A stretch of 64,000 nt of DNA from Linum tenue (lineage: Eukaryota; Streptophyta; Magnoliopsida; Malpighiales; Linaceae), in contig CAMGYJ010000006.1 of assembly GCA_946122785.1 (NCBI GenBank), positions 1,116,001 to 1,180,000 of the forward strand, written 5' to 3'. The position numbers and the translations under genes were made by a program. Below, one piece after another: positions 1-12,419 of the stretch. Numbering within the stretch: position 1 is the stretch's first letter; each line of letters opens with the position of its first letter. Below the pieces are notes generated by a model. That model was given only the letters and a program-made list of their open reading frames with translations. It was not told the DNA's origin and ran no database searches.

Positions 1-259
1 ACAATACAATTGCGGAGAGGAGGCTGTCAACGGAATAAAAATTGTTAATTAAGTGAATCACCATACAACTAAACAAACGCGCTCTTCTTGATTAGCTATC
101 AAAATAGTGGGGGTCGCTACAATCCATCGGTTGCTCCCTCTGCGCCTAAGTTGTAGATATTAGGTTTCAGTGAGAACTTTGAGTACATGAGGAGATATTT
201 TGTAGTGGAGGAGATGACCCGGCGAGTAGAATAGGAAGATTTGGAGAGGCTGCGATGGG

Positions 260-1107
260 CAAAGCAGTTAAAATCGAGATTTTACCTAAAATCGAAAACT
301 GGGGTAAAATCAAAATCGTATAATCGAATCGTAAAATTGTAGGATTTTAAGTACCATATAGAACATAGCATATAAGAATATTAATAAGGTAAATTATTAA
401 TATCACAAAGACACATAGCATTTAAAATGATAATTCAGAAGATTTTTTTTTCATAAGATAATTCTCAAGATTAATGTTCCAAAATCACTATTTTAATTGT
501 TATTTAATGTGTAACTCAAAATAATTCATGATGAAGGGATATAGTTCATGGGTTTGGCTCTTATTTTCATGTTATGTCTAGGTTGTTTAACTCAAAGTAA
601 TATTTCGACATCGTCTACTAAGTATGATTTAAAACTAAAAATAATTGAACTCCAATAAAATAAGTAATGTTAGTGGCTTGGTACAAATATATTCATTAAT
701 AAATTAATTAGTTAATAATGATGTTAGTTCTTACATACTTCCAATATTAGGACAGGTGTTTTACCAATAAGTTAAATGGGGTGAAGGGAAAGAGATTAAC
801 CGAACCCTAATTTGGTTATTTTTATTATTTTTGAATATTTTTCTAATAGAAAAATATATGAGAAGATTCCATTGCCCTTTCCGGTGAAACAGTTATACTT
901 ATTTTAAATTGGCTCAAACCACCTATTTTGTTCTCTTACGATCAAAATCCCGATTTCGGTACTATTTTACGATTTTAACGATTTTAGTCCCGATTTTAAA
1001 CGATTTTAAGGTCCACCGATTTTATAGTAAAATCAAGATCGGAATCCCTAAGTAAAATCCTAAAATCCTACGATTTTACGATCAAAATCCCGAATTTGAC
1101 TGCATTG
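260..1107. mobile_element. hAT-like non-autonomous DNA transposon (MITE)
   Basis: Seen: the left end starts CAAAGCAGTTAAAATCGAG. The reverse complement of the right end starts CAATGCAGTCAAATTCGGG, so the terminal inverted repeats match at most positions. The element is flanked by a perfect 8-bp direct repeat GCGATGGG (252-259 and 1108-1115). Both subterminal regions (about 270-345 and 940-1090) are packed with CGATTTTA-type motifs in both orientations. An 8-bp target duplication with short CA-starting inverted repeats is typical of the hAT superfamily. There is no ORF in the 848-bp interior, so it cannot move by itself. The GC-richness of the target repeat makes a chance match unlikely. Confidence 0.8.
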
Positions 1108-1115
1108 GCGATGGG

Positions 1116-4100
1116 TGCACGATTAGTGGGCCAAATAACAGTTTGGGCCCGTTTAAATGAAAACATATTTTTACTTTCGTGCTCAACAGACCGACCGCAC
1201 TGACATCTTCTAAATTTACCCCTAAAAAATTGCTCTGTACGCATCAAATTTGAAATGGAATCCCTCTTTTCTCATTTCACATTTCACATTTATATGATGT
1301 GTAGATTGTGATGAGTGTAGATGTAGACCTATCATTGTCCTACAAATTCATTAACACGCCAAAAAGTGGTGAAATGAGCCACCCTATTAAACACAATCTT
1401 GTATAATGATCATTGGATCCAATCATGCCAGATTATGAAGAAGTTTAAAATGTAGCGGTTATCCCGACTAAAACATTAAAAGAACCAGTCTCATATAGTT
1501 TGCACAAAGATATAATTTCTCCATAGTAATTCTGAAAAATAATATTAATTTAAGAAGTCGATATTGCTTCTACATGTTTAATATTGCAATTCGATATGCA
1601 ATATTCGAACCAGTGATATTTGGGCTGCAATTTTAGGGTTATTGTATATTTATAAAATAGATAGAAATTTAAATTAAGTATTAAACTACAACTAAAATAA
1701 TCAAAGTATTAAAACACCAAATAAGTACTTACGGGAGATTCAGTGGCCAACTAATCGTTAAAAAAGTCATATGATTTTCATAATTTAGCTTTGTGTATGT
1801 TTGAATTTAAATGGATACAACAAATATACTTAGTGTGATTGGTTATGATCCTTGCTTGCCTTTAAAGAGACCGAGGTTCAAATCCCAGTGCATGCCTTTT
1901 TATGAATAAATAAATAAGAAAATAAGCAATTGTGAAGACCAAAATGTCCTTCCTATAACCACTCTCGTTGCAGGAAATTTGAAATGGAGCAACGGTTTTC
2001 ATCATTCGGCTTTTATTTATTATCTAGATTTATTATATGTGGGGTTTCGTCTTCAAAGGATAGGTATAAAAATACGGTATATATATACAAGTTGGGTATG
2101 GCTCCCTCTCGGCGGGCAACATATTGAGGATAATAATCCATTATCCAAACCGGCCATACATATCGAATGTCTATATCAACAAATACCCAACGGTATATAT
2201 TGAGGATAAAATTCCATTATCAACCAACAAATAATACACGAATATAAGGTGGTGGCCATCACCTTCGTCATATCATGGTGGTTGCTTCGTTGATTAGGCT
2301 GCCTCATTCGTCGCGAGTACTGTTGTCAGTTGGCCTCCTCTCTTTCTAGTCGTGCAGATTTCATAGGGAGGAGCCGAAAAATTGAACTAATCTCTTGTCA
2401 GTTGTATCCAACTTTTCTCTCTTGTCATATCTTAAGAAAGGGAGAAGAAGAAAAAAAACGTATATACGTGTGACCATTTTGAATTTCTCATTTCAATGTT
2501 GGTACCACTAAACCAGTTACCGTCCGTTCTTATCGTGTATAAGTATAAGGGAATACTGTGGCATCATGTTCTTAATTGATTGTTGTTTATTCAAACAAGG
2601 AAGAGGATTAGGAGAGTTGGAACCAATTACAATTGAGATTATATATGTACCTACCAAGGGGTTTTGTTTTGTGGGGTACAGCCCATGGCACAGGTTTGAC
2701 CTATTAGACCACTATAATTAGATGGACATGGAAACCTAATACCCAATTATATTAATTAAGCATAGTTAAGTCTTTTGGGTGGATAAGCTTAGTTTAATTT
2801 CGTCCTTTTATAGGCTAGCTAGCTAGTTGACAAAAGGGGCATATAGCACGCCCTCGTTTGCCAACAAAACTATAGAGTTAAGAAACTATGTATCATAGGC
2901 ACAGCCAAGTTGATCAATGCCACATGTTTAATGGTGTATTAAAAATCTCGAAAGAAAGACAAGCTAGGGTGAGTTTATACTTAAGCATAAAAAGGGTACT
3001 ATTGAGTTTATTAATTGGATTGAGTTCTTCTACATTGAACTATTATAGTTGGTGGAAGTATGACACTTATGCATTGTTTAGGTATGGATTTGTAATTTGG
3101 GCTGAAATCTCTGAACTAAGTCACTATATGGTTTGTGAGTATGGACCCATATGCATATATTGAATGTAACCGGTATACAAACTTAGGTCGAATAAAATTG
3201 ATTGTCTCACGTGGGCTAGTATTGTCCCCATATAGTCGCATTGGTGATTCACATTAAAATGCCCAAAACACCAAGTAACCTTAGCGACCACACTGGTTCG
3301 GAACTCAACTCTAACAGTCGAGTATAATTCCTGGGTTTGGGGTAGTCTTTGAACGATCCCCAATTATTAAAAGAAATTTAACTTGTTATGAGAATGTATG
3401 AGGAGTGAGTCAGTGAGTGATATTCTATTTATCATTCTCTTACACGATTTTTTCCTATACAACTCACACGATTCCAATTCGAGTTATGATTTCAATAAGC
3501 TGATTGTGTCATATATATTCAAATTCGAAGACTTTAGATTACCTAACTCTATATTCTCTATTAGCGTTTCAAAAATTTCACAAGGAGCTTCGGGAGAGGA
3601 GGGAGGTCGTGCAACGAGATTTTTTTTTTATGATGGTGACATCAATTTGATTTTATTATTAGGTACTACTTTAGAGATTACAACCTAAAACCTTTGGATT
3701 GGAAATTACTTATTTACCTGTTAGATCAGATTCTTTATCGCAATGGTGCTACAAGTCATGAAATCAGAACACATATTTTTATTATTCTTGGCGTGGGTAG
3801 TAAAGTGGAATTTGTTGGAGAAGAAAGAGAGACGATGAGACGTCCACTCTTTTGCTTCTTTTTCCCACCTCAAAATAATAATAAATAATTATTATGTAAT
3901 ATAAAAAGCCACGTAGTTATTATTATACGCATAAAATATCAAACTGTGACCTGTCATTGTCTGGTGTCCAGCTCAGCTGCCTTTCGGCCTCTACCACGTG
4001 GCTTCGTGAATCGTTCCCCTAAAACCTTCCTTTTTATTTTACTTTGTGGATAATGTGGGGCCCGGATCATGGGGAAAGCCACGTCAGACATATGGATGGG

Positions 4101-7100
4101 GCTCACGCGCGTTCTGGATATAATCCCCCCCAATCAAAATGGATAGGGTTTCATTTATTATTATTACGTCTGCTGCACAAACTAATTGTTTATTACCATG
4201 TTGGTCCCCAAAAAATAAATTACTTCGATGAATCGGTCTTTTTAAGACTTTTTGATTTCTTACACATTAATCAACCAGGTGACTGCAAGTCTCTTCGGGA
4301 ACATCCGAAAAATTGGAATGATATTGAAAATATTAGCAGGGATCCTGCACAAGGATGACACGCATAAATCGTATGACTGCAAAGTGTTGGTTGAGGCTTT
4401 GAAGAGCAATACAAATTTTTTATAATGGTAGTTCCATGCTGTTCTTTCTCTAGATTAATAGTTTTTTTTATTCTTGGAGGGTATCAAATAGTGGATTTAA
4501 TTTAAGTTTTTTCATCGACTATAAAAAAACAAATCTGGTCACACTCGTAATACTCGCTCTAACTCAATCCTCCAATGATCAATGATGATCCTGATTGCAC
4601 AAGGTATCTTACTTCTTAGAACCTACCCTCCTTTGGTAAACGAGGATGATGAACCAAACGATCTTACAATCGAACAAACGTTCCAAAATTCAGATCGAGA
4701 ATCACCGTAGCTAGGCCCGTGTGGAGGAACTGAACTGCCGCGTGGTTCGATAGTAAGCCCATATCTAGGTGTAAAACTCTCGCTTCTGTCTAGTTGTCTT
4801 TCTCTTTATATGTGTTTTTTATGACACGTACAAATGCCAACTATTAAGAAAATGATCAGATCGAGTGGAGCTAGTTCAACTTGCTAATATTGATCAGGGT
4901 ATTCGTGTCAAATCGCATGCGAGCATTAACACTCGAATATATGATATGTACGTATTATATATCATCACAAACTTGGGTTCAACTTGATCAAACAACTCAA
5001 ATTGTTTCAAATGTGTTTATGAACGATCCTAGCTAGGGGGTATTCATTATGTATATATGACTACATATATTTATGTAGCTAACGGTTGATGAACGAAAAC
5101 TAAGAAACAATATTTTTTTTGGGTAGAGATGAGAAGATCGATGGATAGAGTGGATTTGAAGATAAGGCTTTGAGGGTTTGGTTCTCTCTATCTTATGATA
5201 TCATGCACGCGTGAAGAAGTAAAATTAGTTCAAATTGTTCATCGTAGAATTAGTTGGTCGGCCATGGTATGGATATACTTTTCTATATGAAGTATTTTAA
5301 CAGCTACGTATACACATGCATATCCATTGTGTTTGTTTCCCCCTCTTTCGTAACAATGTAAAGGGTAGGTTGCAACTTACAAATTAAGTTAGTATTTGGT
5401 AGCAATTAGCTAGCAAAGATAGTTATAACATAGACATCACGTTGTCAATCTCATCATGTGAATCGGTATCGTTGAGCCGGAGGTTAGGAATGGAAGACTC
5501 ACATGTTTCATACGGAACGACACCGACTCTGCCGATCAACCGAGAGGAACCTTCTTTTTGTATCGGCGAGTCCAATTTAAGCATATTTGTGGAGGGAAGA
5601 AACATGGTGATGAAAGGAGGGAAAGAAAAACGAGGAAAAAAGAAGCCACTTGACGAGTCGTCAATCAAATTTTCGGAGGGAGGAGAACATGACTACTTAT
5701 CGTGTATCTACTTACAAGATTTATTAGAAAAGTTAATCTTATGTTGGTATTACCGCTACATAATCGATACTAATACCTTACCACATCAGCTTGAGAAATG
5801 GTTTTGACCCATTATAATGAGTCCTTGATATGAGATGACTCATTCGTAATAAATTTTGGGATGTGATATGTTGCTAAATTTTATTCGTTTAGACTTATGT
5901 GAAGAAATATTATATCAGTTTCGACTCCCAATCGAATGAATTGAAACCCTATCAAACGAGTCTAACCAAACCGCAAATATGTTCGATTTTGATTCTCGCA
6001 TTCATTTTAATTCCATCTGTGGTACCATATCGATTCTAGTTCGAACCCGGACAAGGGTTCATGAGGGACAGTTTGGTCAATCTATGGCCAAAGGATGCAT
6101 ACATGGTGACCACCCACTAGGAAGAGAAGAGACACCATGCATGGATTTTGTCAGCCAAGTCAGAAGTCAAAGCCATATATGCCCATCCACTCTCCCTCAA
6201 AACCAAAACAAACACGCCACGTTTCTCTTCTTCTCACATAATATATTTTTCAACTCTAAACAAGAAATAAATAGCATATATGTGTTTTTCATGGCTTAAA
6301 AATAAACAAATATCACACGTGGATGTTTTAATCCATCACTTCACTTTCAATCAGTCACCATTTGCTCGATACCCACTCCTAGATTTCATTCAAAGCACGA
6401 TCATGAATTATATTTTGAGAGAGGGCCCAAAAATATATTTGTGGGGAAAAGGAAAAGGAAAGCCACAACCAACCAATGAACAAATAGAGTGTAGCAACCA
6501 TTTCATTCCTATATGTATAAATGATATGATGATCCATCACCTATATATATATACATATATATGTACATGAAAAAAATGAGAAAATCATAATACTAGTGTA
6601 GCAACTATATATGTATATAATAGTATGTGTTTATGTTGTATATAATAGTAGATATAGATGTTACCATGATGTGTATACATAGTAACCATACATACTACAA
6701 ATGTCATTGTGTGTTGTTCTTTAACGTGTATATTATATACCAGCTGCGCTGAGATGTAATACTTGCGTCTCATACACGTGAAGTGTGAATCCAAAAGTTT
6801 AATTTGAGCTGGAGCATTAGTTAGACAAATGTAAATCGGTTTGAACTTAGGGTTAGATAAATAAGGAGCGACAAATCAACTCCTCGCCAAAAGTTGGTAA
6901 ATAAACATTTTGGGAATGAAAAGATAAAGAGAGGATGATATGACTAATGAACTCAGCCTTTGGGGGAGAGATGAATGCTATCACTTTGAGGCAGTTACAA
7001 AAGAATAGCAAGAAGTTTTCACATAGTTTTAAAATTATGATCAATTCAAGTGAGTTTTAGAGAAAATGTAGACACGATATGTTGAGAATGACGCGAGATC

Positions 7101-8058
7101 GAGTGTGGTAGGATTGAATGAAGAATCTTAGTACTCTCCTTCATGGCACACGCATGACATATAATACCTGGCACCCCAAATAGGTTGAGACCTAATCGAG
7201 CAAATTAGTTCAAAGTCGTCATCCTGGCTATGACCGTTAAGACTCAAGCTTGCAAACTATTTAAAAGGTAAGAAATTCAGAGATACAAACTCATTCAGGT
7301 GGCGTACGACGTCTCTTTGATGATAAGGATGGTAAGTAAGGGACCTTATAGCTAAAAGCTCCAACAATGAATGCAAAAAAAGAACGTTCAATCTTGTACC
7401 TCAAATGATTCTCGTAGGTTTCATTATTCTATGATAATTTCGAACTCTAACATGATAACTCTTGGGAAGGAGAAGAAGACGATAAATCTTCATAAACATC
7501 TAGTTAATAAATAATAAATATGTTTCGATATTCCGTAAAGATTTGTTAAGATATAATGTACCCATATATTGGTTATTTGGTCCTCTAATGGTTAGTAAGT
7601 AGTAACACAAGGAAATGGACACATTAATTGACATAGTGATCGAAGTTTCCTCCTTTGACCAACGTTTTCACCGTACCCTTAATAAATTTCCAACTATGGT
7701 AAGTTTATTATTATTTTGCATTTAAGGACACATTTAGGATAATGTTCTAACTGTCAAATAGAATAACATGTTTCTCCCCTTTGTATAAAAATAACAGTAA
7801 AAAACCCATTTTTTCCTTTTAATTTTTATTACATTATTTTACCGTATGTGACATTGAACCTATAACGGAAAAGCAATTAAGTGGTAGTGTTCATATCGTG
7901 GAAAGGACACAATAATTAATTAATTGATTGATTTAAATAAAAAAATGAATGAATAAAGAAATGGGGTGCAAGTCCCATGTTGGTCGACCTTATCCTATTA
8001 GTGAAAGACAGAGATAAGCTTATAAGAGAAAAAGACCGACTTTCCTTTTATTATTTTG
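1116..8058. other. AT-rich intergenic DNA
   Basis: I see no supported gene in this 6.9-kb stretch. The longest reading frames (about 60-120 codons) lack recognisable domains and splice-linked partners. It contains a SINE-like patch near 1.83-1.92 kb, a duplicated ATATTGAGGATAA motif (2122 and 2198 areas), AT-dinucleotide runs near 6540-6560 and many short homopolymers. The stretch around 3950-4130 (CACGTGG and GGGGCCCGG motifs) is less AT-rich, but I could not link it to a coding region. Confidence 0.6.
1822..1918 (+). repeat. tRNA-derived SINE-like sequence
   Basis: Seen: GGTTCAAATCCCAG (starting about 1873) matches the RNA polymerase III B box (GGTTCRANTCC). About 35 nt upstream, TTAGTGTGATTGG is a loose A box. 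The patch is followed by an A-rich tail (AATAAATAAATAAGAAAATAA). This order is that of a tRNA-derived SINE. It cannot be a functional tRNA because the acceptor and anticodon stems do not pair. The 5' boundary is a guess. Confidence 0.4.
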
Positions 8059-8067
8059 TTTTTTTAA

Positions 8068-8440
8068 GGGCAATGTCTATTTTTTACCCAAAGCTTTTTC
8101 AGATTCTTTTATTTCAACTAAACCTATAGAAATTTTATTTATTATCCAAACGTATTATAATTTATCAAAGTCTGGGCATTTCTTCTGTTACCGTTACTTA
8201 TTTCGTCCACGTGAGAGGTGGGATTTTGTTTTGTTTTTTGATAATCTTTTTATTAAAAATAGTAAATAATGGTATTTTGACCGTCACGTAGGAAGTCAAC
8301 TCATTATGGTCATACTTAGTCAGCATTACTAACAGAAAAGTTGACGGAGAGTTAACGTTTGGATAATTTTTAGGAATTCAATAGGTTTGGTTAAAATAAA
8401 AGAATCTGAAAAAGGTTTGGGTAAAAAATAGACATTGCCC
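8068..8440. mobile_element. Mutator-like MITE
   Basis: Seen: both ends start GGGCAATGTCTATTTTTTAC when read inward. The inverted repeats continue for about 85-90 bp with few mismatches, from 8068 to about 8155 and from about 8350 to 8440. A perfect 9-bp direct repeat TTTTTTTAA flanks the element (8059-8067 and 8441-8449). A 9-bp duplication, a G-starting end and long inverted repeats fit a Mutator-like (MULE) MITE. The interior is about 190 bp and has no coding capacity. The target repeat is low in complexity, but its exact abutment on both ends supports it. Confidence 0.75.
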
Positions 8441-8449
8441 TTTTTTTAA

Positions 8450-9450
8450 ATTAAACATGGTGGTGGTGGTAGGGCAAATCAAGTTTGACTCAAAGAAATT
8501 CACTTTTTGGATAATATAGTTTAGAATGCTAGTTGTATTTTTCTTTCATCTAGTGATACTATTATAAGATATATTAAAAACCCATGTATTTCTACAATCA
8601 CATAAATATACACATAAATTATATAACTACGAGTTTGAACGAATCACTCAAAAATATGAATCTAATCAATTTCCGAATTAGGGAAAAGTTTTTTTTATAT
8701 CTAGTTCGGTGTTCAAATTTTGCTACTTAGAAAAAAAAAATTCATGTTGTTTGATATTATATTATCTCATTCGACTTAACCAGTTAGATAAATTATCTAT
8801 GAGTTAAATATGTCTTCTTTCAATCATTTAAATTTTTTATCAGGCGAGCAAACTATTTATGATCGACTCTTTTTTATTTTTTAACTCAACGAATATTTAA
8901 TGCATTTACCAGCAACATACTGCGGAATGTATATTCACCAACAAAGGGAAGATATATTTTTGGTGCTGAGAGCAGTGAAGGTTCACCGATTAAAACTTTG
9001 TAGTTTGTATTTTGCAAAACTCGTTATTCTTTTCTTTGTACATAGATAGATAACATTAGTATAAGTTTAGTTAGGTCACTTAACCTCCAATACAACTATA
9101 CATATTATTCCTTTTGTTCATATTTTGTACTAATCTCCTCACCACTCCAAAATCACTTATCCATATGGATTAGGATTGAGTTTTAATGTTTTTGTCCTTG
9201 AGTTAACACAAGGAAAGTTCATCAACAACATTTTCTCAACAACATATATATGGAAACAAGCATCAACCCCTAATTTAAATTATTAACACTAAACCTTTTT
9301 TTTTGTTTATTCTCATTACCAACTTATCCTGATCATCATCATAATCACTTCATTGCCATAATACAAAATTAATTAAATTAATTATAAAAGACCGTTTTCT
9401 GTTCTTCCCATAAAACCCCTCTCTCTCTTTCATTTATATTTCACATTTTT
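8450..9450. other. Upstream region of the TPS11-like gene
   Basis: About 1 kb of AT-rich DNA between the Mutator-like MITE and the probable core promoter. No ORF of note and no repeat I can define. TATAAAAG also occurs at about 9384 and could serve as an alternative TATA element. Confidence 0.5.
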
Positions 9451-9457
9451 TATAAAA
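9451..9457 (+). promoter_or_regulatory. Putative TATA box of the TPS11-like gene
   Basis: TATAAAA sits 140 bp upstream of the TPS11-like start codon, after a CT-rich stretch (9416-9431). A start site about 30 bp downstream would give a leader of about 110 nt. A second TATAAAAG lies at about 9384, so the choice between the two is not settled by sequence alone. Confidence 0.4.
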
Positions 9458-9539
9458 CCGCAAACCCACACAAAAATTTTCTCCCATTCTTCCTTTCCTT
9501 CATTTCTTCTTCCTCCTTTTCCTCTGTTCTTCATCTCTG

Positions 9540-9557
9540 ATGCGATTTTTCAGCTAA
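9540..9557 (+). promoter_or_regulatory. Upstream ORF in the TPS11-like 5' leader
   Basis: Seen: ATG CGA TTT TTC AGC TAA, a five-codon reading frame ending 33 nt before the main ATG at 9591. Short uORFs usually lower main-ORF translation. Whether it lies in the mature transcript depends on the unmapped start site, although both TATA candidates place it inside the leader. Confidence 0.5.
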
Positions 9558-9590
9558 AAGGAACCAGCTTTGGGTGGAAAACCAAAAAAA

Positions 9591-12419
9591 ATGTCTCAGT
9601 CCTGCATAGAGTGTCTCAGTTTAATCTCAACCGACGATTTCCGGGTCATCAATCGCCGGCCTCCCGCCGCCATCAAGCTCCCTTCGATCCCCATCCAACA
9701 GCAGCAACAACAACAACCCAGATGCCCGCCTTCCCCGGCCGCCGCGCCTCCGCCGCCGGAGCGCCGGGTCGTGGTGGCGAACCACCTCCCCATCCGGGCC
9801 ACGCCCGACCCGGACAGGCTGTCGACGGCGCCGTGGAGGTTCGAGCTCGACGAGGACTCCCTCTACCTCCAGCTCCGCGACGGGTTCTCGCCGGAAACAG
9901 AGGTCTGGTACGTCGGCTGCCTGAAGCCGGAAATCGACCCGAGGTATCACGAGGAGATTTCACAGACGCTGGCGGAGAAGTTCCGGTGCGTGCCCGTTTT
10001 CCTGCCGCCGGAGGTGCTCAACAATTTCTACCACGGTTTCTGTAAGCACTACCTCTGGCCCCTCTTTCACTATATGTTGCCCATCTCGCCGGCGCACGGC
10101 GGCGCCGCCCGATTCGACCGGAAGAATTGGCAGGCCTACGTCTCGGCGAACAAAATCTTCGCGCAGAGAGTGGTCGAGGTGCTGAACCCAGAAGAGGATT
10201 CGATTTGGATCCACGATTACCATCTCTTACTCCTCCCCACTTTTCTCAGGAAGAAGTATCACAGAGTGAAATTAGGGTTCTTTCTCCACAGCCCGTTTCC
10301 CTCTTCCGAAATCTACAGGACGATTCCCGTGAGGGAGGAGATCCTTCGGGCTTTGCTCAATTGCGATTTGGTAGGGTTTCATACTTTCGATTACGCTCGC
10401 CATTTCTTGTCCTGCTGTAGCAGAATGTTGGGTCTAGATTACGAATCGAAGAGAGGGTATATTGGATTGGAGTATTTTGGGCGAACTGTGAGTATCAAGA
10501 TCTTGCCGGTGGGGATTCACATGGGCCAGCTGGAATCGATTCTCAAAGGCGGGGAAATCGTGGAGAAGGTGAAGGAGCTGAAGGAGAGGTTCAAGGGGAA
10601 GACTTTGATTGTCGGGGTTGACGATTTGGATATCTTCAAAGGGATCAGCCTCAAGTTTCTGGCATTGGGGAGGTTGCTGGAGCAGAATCCGGATTTGAGA
10701 GGCAAAGTGGTTCTGGTCCAGATTTGCAATCCGGCGAGGAGCAAAGGGAAGGATGTGCGAGAAGTGGAGGACGAGATCCAGTCGGTGGCGAATTCGGTGA
10801 ATCGGAGGTTCGGGAGAGGACAAGATGGGTACAGTCCGATCGTGTTCATCAATGGCGGAGCTCTGACAACTCTGGAGAAAGCTGCTTACTATGCCGTGGC
10901 AGAATGCTGCGCGGTGAATTGCATCAGGGATGGTATGAATTTGGTTTCTTACAAGTACACTGTTTGTAGACAGGGGAGCCCTGTTCTGGACCAGATGGGT
11001 AATGATCACGATGTAGGCAAGGTTGAGAAGAAAAAGAGCGTCTTGATCGTCTCCGAGTTCATCGGGTGCTCGCCATCGCTGAGCGGGGCGATCAGGGTGA
11101 ACCCGTGGAACATCGAGGCAGTGGCGAGCGCAATGTCTGATGCGATCACGATGAAGGACGAGGAGAAGAGGATGCGCCACGAGAAGCATTACAAGTACAT
11201 CAGCTCCCACGATGTGGCCTACTGGGCGAGGAGCTTCGATCAGGACCTGGAGCGGTCCTGTCGAGATCACTACAACAAGAGGTACTGGGGTGTTGGATTC
11301 GGTCTCGGGTTCAGGATCGTCGCATTGGGTCCCAGCTTCAGGAAGCTCTCCATCGAGCCGATCGTGGCTGCCTACAAGAAGACTTCCACCTCCAGCAGGC
11401 TCATCCTGCTCGACTACGACGGTACAATGACCCCACAAGCATCCGTCGACAAGTCCCCCAGCGACGAGGTGATCACCGTCCTGAACCGCCTGTGCGATGA
11501 CCCCAGGAACGTAGTGTTCATCGTCAGTGGGAGAGGCAAGGAGCCATTGAGCAAGTGGTTCTCCCGGTGCCCCAAATTGGGGATCTCTGCTGAGCATGGT
11601 TACTTCACTAGGTAAGTTGTTACAAGTGTAGTCACGTTTTTATTAGTGTCAGCAGACCTGATTACTTGATATCAGGTCTGTTGATCCACTTCGTATTAAG
11701 CTGGACTAGTCTCTCACTGACGATATGTTGCAGCTGGACGAGGGAATCATCATGGCAGGCATGCCTGGTGGTGATGGACAGCGACTGGAAGAAGATAGCC
11801 GAGCCTGTGATGGAGCTATACACGGAGACGACGGATGGATCGTTCATAGAGCACAAGGAGAGTGCACTGGTGTGGCATTATCAGGAGGCAGATGCTCATT
11901 TCGGGCAGAGCCAGGCCAAAGAACTGCTCGATCACCTCGAGAATGTGCTTGCCAATGAGCCTGTTGTTGTCAAGAGAGGCCAGCACATCGTTGAGGTCAA
12001 GCCCCAGGTAACATAACATGGTAGCAACTTAAAGCTTTCATCTTTTCAAGTTTCAACCGCACTTCACTTCAGCAGAAAGCAAGACATTCATAGTTGTTTT
12101 CATCTTTGTTTGTTCATAGGGAGTGAGCAAAGGCATAGTGGTATCGAACTTGGTCTCTACGATGCAAAGCGAGGGCAAGTCCCCCGACTTCCTGCTCTGC
12201 ATTGGGGACGATCGATCCGACGAGGACATGTTCGAGTCGATTGCCAGACAAGTCGAGAACCCACAGTCTCCATCCATAGCCGAGGTGTTCGCCTGCACGG
12301 TGGGGCAGAAGCCAAGCATGGCCAAGTACTACCTCGACGACACTAGTGATGTGATCATGCTGCTTCAAGGGCTTGCTAATGCTTCAGCAGTAGAAAGACC
12401 ACCACGAAATCAAGTTTAA
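9591..12419 (+). CDS. TPS11: Class II trehalose-6-phosphate synthase/phosphatase-like protein, TPS11 type
   Basis: Exons 9591-11611, 11734-12007 and 12120-12419 join in frame to 864 codons plus stop. Arabidopsis TPS11, as I recall it, is of nearly the same length. Start: the open frame runs a few codons further 5' without an ATG; ATG 9591 gives MSQSCIECLSLISTDDFR, aligning with the TPS11 N-terminus. Order: a polyQ/proline-rich linker (Q36-42), a GT20 synthase-like domain (about 55-545), then a HAD phosphatase-like domain with DYDGT (608-612), VSGRGK (about 645-650) and GDDRSDEDMF (794-803). Family knowledge: class II members are thought to lack strong synthase activity and act in sugar and stress signalling. 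Consistent with this, the synthase NRLP motif is replaced by NHLPIR. Oddity: the first splice junction makes GYFTSW where relatives have GYFTRW. The first exon is markedly GC-rich at its 5' end. Confidence 0.95.

Noticed and set aside
1822..1918. Functional tRNA gene
   Set aside because: The B box is good, but acceptor, D and anticodon stems cannot be formed. A SINE-like relic is the better reading.
9611..10045. Alternative-frame and antisense ORFs over the TPS11-like first exon
   Set aside because: The GC-rich exon leaves other frames open. Only the TPS frame gives conserved protein and correct splicing.
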